DNA of 64,000 bases from Anaeramoeba flamelloides. Lineage: Eukaryota > Metamonada > Anaeramoebidae. The stretch spans positions 4,774,001 through 4,838,000 of the forward strand of contig JANTQA010000026.1 in the NCBI GenBank assembly GCA_027625915.1, read 5' to 3'. Both the position numbers and the translations under genes were made by a program. The notes under the pieces were generated by a model. That model was not told where the DNA came from and ran no database searches. It saw nothing but the letters and a program-made list of their open reading frames with translations. This document shows, piece after piece, positions 35,162-45,900 of the stretch. Every line of letters starts with the position of its first letter. The stretch's first letter is position 1.

Positions 35162-35450
35162 ATGTGCGTGTATCCTTATTTACAGTAAAACACCCAACTT
35201 TGGATATATTCAAAATCTATATTGTAAATACAAATATTTATAACAATACTCTTAAATTCTTGAAAAACAAAAAAGAAATGACTGAACTTTTATTACTCAT
35301 CCATGAAGCTATAAAACCCCATCTTACTAAAAGAAGCTCAACAGTTAATATACAATTCATTTTTTTATAAGAATCAATCAACACAAGCTTGTTTAGAAAT
35401 AAGAGAAATAATAAACTTGAATTGATTCGAGATTCATAAAAAAAATATTT
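35162..35450 (+). other. coding-like fragments (element debris)
   Basis: After TTTACAG at 35175-35181 a frame reads KHPTLDIFKIYIVNTN...EAIKPHLTKRSSTVN to TAA near 35370. Then, in the same frame after the stop, it reads SLFRNKRNNKLELIRDS. The motif FRNKRNNKL recurs at 50287-50330 (FFRNKRNNKLWIRVDIHIK). The shared motif suggests a dispersed, decayed protein-coding element. Confidence 0.35.
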
Positions 35451-35464
35451 GATAAAACTTGAAT

Positions 35465-35860
35465 TTATTCAAAATAATATAAGCTATTTCCAATAAAGTG
35501 GGGCAAATTTATTTTAAAATATATCTTTTAAACTAAATCTTCAAAACAGTATTTAAACATACAAAATCATTAACTACTATTTATCTATTCTTGATAATAA
35601 AACAATTTGTTTCTTAGTATTGTATTACAAAAATAAAAAATATTAAATTTTCTGATCTCGATTTTATCTGATATTTTTTAAGGTTCCAAAATTGGTGTTT
35701 ATTATTTTCTTTTTGATTGAAAAAATTGTTTTTATAACTTCTTTAATCTCAACAAATTTTCAAATAGAATTGAAAACATGTAACTGTATTTTATTGTATT
35801 AAAATTCATTTGTACCCTTTCCATATTTCCAATTCTTTATTGAAATTTATAAACAAAAAT
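35465..35860 (+). repeat. dispersed repeat family G, copy 1
   Basis: About 390 bp align with 40630-41010 in the same orientation: GGCAAATTTATTTTAAAA, TATCTTTTAAACT.AATCTT, TTTCTGATCT.GATTTTAT, CTTTTTGAT..AA, TAACTTCTTTAATCT.ACAA and AACTRTATTTTAT. Clear by eye, with scattered substitutions and small indels. Confidence 0.8.
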
Positions 35861-35872
35861 TTAGAAATTAGG

Positions 35873-36230
35873 GAAACGCAGTAGAGTGCCAGAGGGTGTC
35901 TATGTTCTCCAGAATTAGAAAGAATGGGGAAAAATCTTTGATTTTATCTATTCTTTTATATTCTGGAAAGGTTTACAATAGTTTTCTTTAAATTTTTATA
36001 GTAAAGAAAATTCTATAAATTTTATTTAATTATTTTAAAATGGAAAATCTAAAGAAAGTGTTCATCAAGTGTCTATCTTTTACAGAATTTAAAAGAATGA
36101 AGTAAATTTATTTCAAATTCTAGAAAACTAAACAACCAATGAGATATTTGCTTTTTGAAATAAACCGAAAATTTCTTAAATTTTCTGTTTATTACACAAA
36201 TTAAAAAAAAATTTAACCGAAAATTAATAA
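35873..36230 (+). repeat. foldback module field
   Basis: Contains GCAGTAGAGTGCCAGAGGG, the palindrome CCAGAATTAGAAAGAATGG / CTATTCTTTTATATTCTGG, a second palindrome near 36085-36130, and GAAATAAACCGAAAATTTC / AAATTTTCTGTTTATT near 36160-36190. Same module set as the other fields, more decayed. Confidence 0.65.
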
Positions 36231-36905
36231 ATAAAAATTATTTTTTTGATATAAATCAATAAGTACTTCTTCAATAGTAAAAATATTTGGTTCCCTATTT
36301 GAAAGATATTTTTTAAATTTAAAATACTTTTAAAATATATAAAACTGACCTCTAACTGTAAGAAAAAAAATTCTTTATAATTTTTTGAATGAAAATTAAA
36401 AAAAATTCATACTAAAATTGGATTTTCCAACTTTAATTTGAAAATATCTTAAAAATAATTTATAATGAAAGATTTCCTATTAACAAATAGTGTTTATTCT
36501 AATTAAAGTTATTAAAAAGTGAAAAATTAGCAATTTTTTCATTTTTTTTTGAAAATTTTTTTTAAATGATTCTGAACAGAAATCTATTTTCTTTTCTACT
36601 AATTTATTATACCCACAAAAAATATATTGATTAATGGAAATCGAACCGATACCTAGTATTCCACAATCCAAATCACCACCTTGAAAAAAAAAAAAAAAAA
36701 AAAAACCAACCAATGCTAAGAATCTAAAAATGCACAGTGAAATTAGCTGCCGATTAAGGTCTAAAAAAATTTACAATATAATTTCAGAAGAAACAATTAC
36801 TAAAAAAACTATTGAAAACATAAACTTTAAAAATAGAGATAAAATTTTATACATATACTTCAGTAATAAAAAAAAAAAAAAAAAATCAAAATTCAAAATT
36901 AATTA

Positions 36906-39900
36906 TTATTTATCAGCTTTATTTTTTCTTTTAAACATTGAAGAAAAGGATTTCTTTCTTGAATTATGCTTTTCATTTTTTGATTTTTCATTAATATGTT
37001 TTTTTTTACCTTTGCCTTTACCTTTACTCTTAGCTTTACCTTTACCCTTACCCTTACTTTTGCTATTATTTTTTTCAATTGTTAATTCATTTTTTTTTTC
37101 ATTTTCATTTAAATTAGTAATTTTTTGATCATTTTTAATATTTTTAGAATTTGTTAATAACTTTTGATTATCAGTTTGAAAATTTTTTTGTTGTGGTTCC
37201 TCGATTAGAGAATCAAAAAAGACATTAAAAGGGGTTAAATTCTGATTAATACTTTTAATAAATAATCTAAACTTTTCCAATTTTTCACAAAAATCATCAA
37301 GATATTGTTTACCAAATTTACCAAAAAACCTTTCATCATCATCACCAGCATTGTTTCTTTTATCTTTTGGTTGCACTAAAAAATTTTCTTTAATTTTTTC
37401 TATTTTAACTAATAAATCAAGAGCAAGTTTTTGTGAATTAATAAATTTTTTAGAATCAAATCGGGTAAAAAAATCATGTATTTGATGTGGTTCAATTGGA
37501 TCGAAATAATAATTATTGTTTTGATCACTTTGATCATTAACATTTTGAGAAAAGGGTTTTAGATAATTCTTTAAATCTAAATTCTCATCATTTTCAGATA
37601 TCAAATGATAAAACTCGATTCTTTTTTCAGCTAAAATTTCAATATCTTTATTCAGGGAAAGCAAACTGGGCTTTGTTTCCGGGAAAATGGACCCCACGCC
37701 AAGCTTTTGAATCACCGCTGAAATGTTTATTAACGTTTTCCTTTCGTTTGGCTTTACTTGCTTGTAGACTAAATTATGGTTTTCTGGTGAAATTATTGCC
37801 GGGCAAATGAATTTAGTAAATACCAAAGAACCTAAAGCATTAATTAGCGCATTTGGATAATTTTTACCTAATTCATTTTTATAAAAATTTGCAATTATTT
37901 TAATTTCTTTGGGGAAATCATTTATTTTGGAAAATAATAAATCAACAATTTGATAAAAATATTTTTTGATAAATTTGGCATCAGAATTGAGATTTTTTTC
38001 GAAATTCTCGAAATTGCTTTCAAGATTCGTATTCTTTTCAAAATTATTATCATTCTTCTTATTACCACCACCACCACCACTACCGCTGCCACCACCAAAA
38101 CCGAAATCATTATCATTATTTAATATTTTTTTTTTTTCAATTTCTTGTTTTTTTTTATTTTTTAAGATTTCTTGAATTAAATCACCAATTAGAATTTGAA
38201 TATATTTTTCGCCATATAATTGAGTATAAATTGTAGTTAACAATGAACTGATATGATTTGGTTTAAATAGCGAATTTTGATTTTTGTTACAAGATAAAAT
38301 TTCATATCGAATCGCAAAATTGATAAAATTCAATGACAACCCAAAAAAATCAAAGAAATAAAACAATGAAAAGGATAAATTTTTTGAAGATTCCCCACTG
38401 ATTTCATTGTCCAGCGCCTTGCATAAAAAATCACTATCGTTTTTATTTAAATATAATTTTAATAATTGATAACAGTTAGATAATATTTCTTCTTCACCTT
38501 CCCTTTCAAACAAAGAATTTTCATTTTGGTATGATGAAATCGAAGAAGAAGAATTTGAACCAGAACCAGAGCCCGACACCGAACCCGAAACATAAGTCGA
38601 ATTAAATAATCCAAAATAATTTTGAAGTAATTTTTTCGACTTTGTACCAATTAAATTATTAATAATTAATTTAATTGATTTTCCAAACGCTTTTTTTTTT
38701 GATTCATTTACTATCTTTTTACAAATTTCCAGTAATTCTTGATTTTCTTTTTCTTTCACCTCTTCCTTTATTTGCTCTTCCACCTCTTCTTTTTTTTGTT
38801 TTTTGACCTCTTCGTTTTGTTCTTTTTTCACTTCTTTTTGTTCTTTTTTCACCTCTTTTTGTTCTTTGACCGCTTCTTTCTTTTCTTTTTTCTCTTTCTT
38901 ACCATACTTTTTATTTTTGTGCTGAATTTTTAATTTTGAAAAAAATTCGAATAATATTTCAATAAGAATTGATTCGTCAATAACCCCCGGCATAATTTGG
39001 TTTGTAATCAAATGAAACTGTTTCCAAAATTGTTTTTTGAAAATTTTTTTTGTTTTTTTTAATTCCAAAAAACTTTTACCCTTAAATAAATATGTTGTCA
39101 CCCTTTCAGTCAATTCAATTTTAAATAAACATAAATACCTGAATTGATCAAAAAATACTGATAGGGATTTATAAACAGGATGAATTTGCATTGTATAAAT
39201 TTTTTGCTTTTTTAAAATAACAAACAAATTTGAAAAAAATTTTTCAATTTCTTTGTCATTGAACCCATTAAATTTTAGTATTTCGTTATAGATTAAATTT
39301 TGAATTTTATTTGTAAAATTTTCCTTTGCGTGTGACTTAATAATTGTAAAAATGCCAACCATAAATAATATATTTGTATTCCAGATCACAAAACCCTAAA
39401 TAATTATGTGAAATAAATGTTAACAATTGAGAATAATTAATAATGCTAAAAAATATGTATTATTCAAATAAAAATAGAATTTTATTCAATGTGAAAAAAA
39501 AATGAAAACTGTGTTAAATGTTTATTTATTATGATATTAGTGTGATCAATTTAAATTATGTATCACATTAATATCATAAAGGTTTAAAATATATCATGTT
39601 TTTATCTCATGTGATAAATTTTTAATTTCATAAGGGATTAAATACTAAAAGTTTCTTTCCTGTTCACTTTTTTCTGATATTTTTTATTTTTAAAGTATCT
39701 AATGTCTTGTGATTTGTGATTCAAAGAATATAATTATTTGATATAATTCCATGACTGGTGTTATTGTAGGTATAAAACTGAAATTATTATTATTTCAAGT
39801 TTTCAAAAAGTTAAAAACAAATAAATGTAACGTGGGATTTACTAAACAAGGAAAATAATAATAATAAATTATTGTCTCGAAAGATATCTAATAAAATTAA

Positions 39901-42900
39901 TCAGGATCATTACTAAATAAATAAATAAAAAACAAAACAAAATAAATTGATAGTAAAATTATTTTTCAATATGGATCAAAAAATTGAGATTTTTTCAAAA
40001 AAAAAAAATAAATCGTTTTGTTTTGATTATTGAAGAAGTGAAAATTTCACTCTAGATGTCCTTTTATTTTTATTTCCTCAAAGGTAATTTTAGGCGTAAA
40101 ATCATAGATTTCACGGTTATTAAACGAAAAGGTATACCCAAATTATTTTTTCTGATTGAAAAACTAAAAACAAAAAAATAATGAAAAATGAAAAAAAAAT
40201 AGAATTAGGTTTAAAATAAGCAATTGATAAAAAATCAAAATAAAAAAAAAAACAATACTAATCTATCTTTAATTAAAAACATTCAAAATGATAACAAAGG
40301 TACCTTGGTTAATTTAATTTAGTTTTTTTAGTTGGTTATGAATGTTCATTTTTGGGGTAAGTTGTTTAATTGAAGTAATTTCTTTTCTCTGTTTGATCTA
40401 GTTTTTTTTTTTAACCCTTGATATTTTTGCCTTTTCGTTTTTATTTTCAGGTTACCCATTCTTTCGTTTTTCAGTATCACAGGATTAGCAAGTAACCACT
40501 CGATCTTTTTCCTTTGTAACTCTTCTTCCCAATATAAAGGAAATCCGTTTCGTGAAAAAATGGAAAAAAATGAAATTTGTTTCTATATTAAGTTTATCAC
40601 TTTTAATTTTTAGAAACGGTTTTAAAAAGAATTGACAATAAGCAATTTTCAAAAAATAGTGGCAAATTTATTTTAAAAATATCTTTTAAACTTAATCTTT
40701 ATAAAAATATTAAAATATAAAAAATTATTTAAAATGGTTTTATTGATTCTTAATAATAATTCAAATTGTTTGTTAGTATGACATTACATAAACAAAAGAA
40801 TATATTAAAGTTTCTGATCTTGATTTTATATGATGTTTTTTAAGAGGTGAAAATTTGCTATTTATTTTTTTCTTTTTGATCAAAGCAATCCTTTTCATAA
40901 CTTCTTTAATCTTGACAAAATTTCCAATAGAAGGAAAACATATAACTATATTTTATGATTTAAAAAACTTTTGTATACTTACCATACTACCCATTTTTTA
41001 TTTAAATTTGATGTATATTGTTTTCTCCAAAAAAAGTGCCTATTTATTTTTTTTACATTTTATGGGAAATATTTTAAAGAATATATTTTGAAATAAATAC
41101 AATAGTCATTGATTCAATCAGTATTAACATTTCACTTAATTTGATATTTCCCAATTGATGAATAGATCCACTAACAAAGAGGATTTTTTTTGAAATATAT
41201 ATATATATATATATAAATGTCTCACTTTTTTGGAAATACTTTACACATTATCTTTGAGTTCAAGTTAAAATTTGTAAAAATTGCAAACTTTTCATTAATG
41301 AAAAAGAAAAGATCATGAAATGAAATTATTTTTCTCATTAAAAAGTCAAATAAGCACCAATAAAAAATCTCTGTTAATATTTGAATTTTTGTATAAAAAT
41401 CAGATTTTACTGTTTAAAGTACAAATTTGATACAAAATGATTTATTCTTTAAATTTTATTCAAAAAAAATTACCATACATATATTTATTAGCAAGATTCC
41501 GAAACAAATAATGAATAAATATTGATTATATAAGAAAAATAGAAATTCAAATAAAATTAATATACCACTTTTGTGTGCTTATTCAGAATAATAATTACAA
41601 TATAAGCTCTTAAAATTCTATTTGTTTCATCATTAGCGATGAGATATATAATATTGTCAATTTTGAGAAAACAAAATTTGAATTTCTTTTTATTATTGTT
41701 ATTTCAAATAAAATAACTAATTAAATCAAAAATAGAAAGATGTAATAATTTTTTTTTTTTTAAAAAAATAAAGAGCTTTGAATTCAATAAATAAAAAAAA
41801 TGGCTTCATTATTGTTTCTTAAATTTTGTAAACACCACAGAAACTATCCCAACTAGAGATATTTTAAATATCTTTATTTTAAAAAAAGGGAGGTAATATA
41901 AATGGTTTTAAAAGAAAAGAAAAAAAAAACAAATATTTACCTCAAATTCTGTTTCTTGGAATTTATTTAAAATGGATAAAAACTTATTTTGTTGTTGATT
42001 ATTTGAATTGAGAGATTTAATTAATAATCTAATACTTTCATAAATATTGTATTTTAAAAATGCTGAATCCTCTATTAATTGATTTATAATATCAGTAAAG
42101 GTATAAATATTTCCATATTCGTTTGTAGATTTATTATTGGTAGTGAAATTATCTTGATCCATTAACTCTGAATCAATTTTCTGTAGTTCTTTTTTTAATT
42201 GTTTAATTTCGTTTTCTTTATTTTCAAGATCATTTTCTAATGACTCAATTTGTGTTTCACATTTTTGATCCCATTCCTAATTAATTGTTAACGTGATTAT
42301 TAAGATTATTATTGTTGTTTAATGATAAAAATTTAAATGTTTTGATAATAGAAAATAAAAAAAATTAAATGGTAAAATTCATTAATGAATTAGGAATATT
42401 TTGAAAAAATGATTTTGTGGTAAAAATAAAATTTTAAAATGAATTCCAAACACAAGTAAACAAAAAAAAAAAATTTGAGAAAATAATTTTTTGTTTATAT
42501 CACTATAAAGTATAGATTATCATTTTTCAAATTGCTTTTGAAAAACTAAGTTTTTTAGAAATTATTTTTTGAAAATAATTCTTAAAACGGCAACCGTTCC
42601 TGAAAAAAATTGTCAAATCGATTTTAATTGTTAAAATAGCAGTAAAAGTTATTATTTTTAAAAAAAAAGTTAATTATTTTTTCTTTCATTTTATTGTAAA
42701 AACCAAGTCCAAAAAATAGATTGATAATTTGAATTAAAATAGAATCCAAAACATCAAATCAAACCAAAATTTAAACATCTTCAATTTTCCAAATTTAAAT
42801 TTGAATTGTAAACCTTAGTAAAATTGACTTTTTTGGATTTTTTGATGCTTTGATTTTTTTCTATTTATGTGTAATTAGCTTTAAGGGCCGAGTCGTTCCG

Positions 42901-45900
42901 GTACACAATAATTTTCTGAAAGCGATTAAAAAAAATTTTGTAATTTTTATAGGTGCCTAATACCAATCAAAAACTATCCAATGTATGAAGAGCGATCAAT
43001 CTCCTAAAAATAATCAATCAAAACAAATATATTTTTTGAAAAAATCGCCAAAGAGAGTACACTCAATTTCCAATTCGAATGGCTGTGAATTAAAATTTTG
43101 AATATAACAACTTATGTAAGTTTAGGAGTGTCGCTCTTTGAGGCTTTTTGAGATCTCGAAGATTTTTTTTTTATCTTATTCATTTCTCAAATTAGTTATT
43201 TGTATCTCAAGAATAATACACAATCATTAATTTGAAAAATATAAAGAGTCAAACAACCACAATCAGATTCAGCAGAATTAAATTGATTGCGATCTTTAAG
43301 AAAGCAATTTGTTTTAAATTATTGAAATTTAACCATTTGGAAATAGAAAATGATAAAAGATGAATTGTTTTTTTTTTAAATTTTGATTTTTTTATATTGA
43401 GAACTCTTTCGAATTTTTTTTTTGTTATTAGAATTTTCTCAACCAAAACCAGTTCACTTTCACTTTATTTTTTTGAGATCGTAAGCCGTTCATTAAATAT
43501 GATTAGAATTCATGATAGTACTGAGACACTTAAAATTCCAATATCATTATTAAAGACATTTGAAAAAGGGTGGGTTCTTAAGTACGGTGACACCATGTGA
43601 ATTCGTAATATACAATACAGGCCAATTATTAATGTCGGTTTAAGTGATTATGATCCTGTATTCGAAAAGTAAACTGGTTTATTATTATTATTTAATGGAG
43701 GGGTTGCTAACCCCTCTTGTTTGTTGTTATGTTTATTTCTTAGGTTAAAAAAAACCGATGTTAGGTTTTCTTGGGTTTCCTGTTGATTGGTAAAATCAAT
43801 AGATTTTCGTTACGTTTTTTTGAGTTTTCTATTTATTTAATAAAAAACCAATAGATTTTCCAAATAAAATAGAAAACCTCAAAAAAACCTAGAACACTTC
43901 ATAGATAAATAGAAAACTCAAAAAAACCTAACGAAAATCAATAGATTTTCTAAATAAAATAGAAAACCTCAAAAAAACCTAGAACACTTTACAGATAAAA
44001 AAGAAAACCCCAAGAAAACTGCCATTAGGTTTCCAGAATTTAAAAGAATTGAGTAAAATCTTTTATTTTACTCAATTCTTTTAAATTCCAGAAAGGTTAG
44101 GTATTCCACGGCACTCTACGACGCTTGATGGCACTTGATGACACTTCTCAAATTCCTAAATTTTTATTTAGAAATCGTATAAAAGATTCAAACTTAGTTT
44201 ATTACCTACTTGGACTAATAAAAATGATGGGTTTTTTTTTGTAATAATATTAGAAATATTATTATTTTTTAATATATTAGATATATTAATTTTTTTTAAT
44301 TCAGATATCCAGATTTTACGGTTATTTTCATAGGCTGGACAATTCCATAGAAAATGGTCTAAATCTTCAATGATTTCTAAATTGTTTATTTTTTTACATA
44401 ATTCACAATATTTTGATTTGTTTTTATTCATAACATAAGAATACCTGTTGAGGTAATTTTTAAAATTTCTAAGTTTTAAAATCAAAGTTGAATCCTTCCA
44501 TTTTAAATATTGTTTGTAGTTAGGTTTTCCAAAATTTAAAAGAATCGAGTACAATCTTTGATTTTACTTAATTGTTTTGAATTCTGGAAAACCTATCGAA
44601 AAGTGTCGTCAAGTGCTCTCAAGTGCCGTAGAGTGCCTAGCTTTTCTTGGGGGGTTCTGTTTTATTTGTAAAATCTATCGATTTTCCAAATGTACAGAAA
44701 ACTCTGGAAAACCTAACGAAAGTTTTTTTTTTAATTTTTGAAATTAAAAAAAACCTAATGTCATTTCCAACTCAGACTATCTTCTAAATTTTTAATTCTG
44801 AAATTTTCTAGTTCAATTTCGAGTTGTTTTAAATTTTTGGAATATCAATTAATATTTTCAAATTCTTTTTTTCTAAAAGGGAGGTAATTAACTAATTCAT
44901 CAAAACCGGGGATTTTTAATTTTTGAATTAATTTGTTTCTTCTTTTATATATCGTTATTCTGGCAGGATCAATTTTTGATTCTGTTCTATAAATAAGCCT
45001 AGAGGGTGTGGGTTGATTAATAAAAAATTTGTAATTTTTTTTATTAATCCAAGTATCAATATCTTTTAAATCTGTTTTTGTCAAATCAAATATTTCTAAT
45101 CCATATAACAATTGGCTAGGTAACACAGCTTTAAAAAACTGAATTTTTAATCCATTAAAAAAAATTTTTTGTTGTAACATATTGATTATTTTTTTGAAAT
45201 TGGTTTTAACTTTATCTAGATTAAATTTTTCAATGAGTTTTTTTATCTAGCCAAATACCAAGAGATAAAATATCCTTTGGAATTAAAGTTTTTTTTAGTT
45301 TTATCACTATTTTGATTCATCCCAAAGTTTCTTATTATTTTATATATTTTTTGTAATTGAAAATTGATTTCCATTAATGATCCTTTCATAAGTAAAATTA
45401 TATCATATACAAACATTTGGACATGTAATTCCTGTGATTTGATTTTTTTCTAAGAGAAAATGAGTAATAAATCCAAAAAATTTCTTTTTTTTCTAATACA
45501 GGATAATAATCTCTTAAACCGAAATTAATAATTGTACTTTGTATTGTAGATTACGAATTCATTAGGATCCCGGTACTTAAAATTTAAAAGGTGTTACTCA
45601 AATTGCTTAAAATAGTGAATCAAACAGTTTGGGCATCACTTTTTAAAACTTTAACTATTCACTTTTTTTTTCAAAAAGCTGTATATTTTTTTTAAGAAAG
45701 TTTTTAATTCATAATTTACAAATTGTGTTTTTGGTTCATTGTTTTCATTGTTTTCTTTTACTCTCTTTCTTTATTCTTCTTCTTTTTTTTTTTTATTGGA
45801 AGTGTTTTTTGAAGTGTTTATTTCTTTGATAAATGATTGTATAAATTAAGAAATTTTACTTTTGTTAAATCTTATTTCACAATGAAAAAGTTCCCTTTTT

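Larger units (their letters stand above)
39396..41940 (-). other. intron 3 of the CH-RasGAP gene (2.5 kb)
   Basis: Donor GAG|GTAAAT at 41940 and acceptor TTATTTAG at 39396. It contains a strong hairpin (39529-39579), a family H repeat (40025-40150), a family G repeat (40630-41010) and a (TA)n run near 41198-41213. Confidence 0.8.

Noticed and set aside
38739-38933. Phe/Leu-rich plus-strand frame
   Set aside because: Antisense shadow of the KEQKEVKK repeats of the CH-RasGAP gene.
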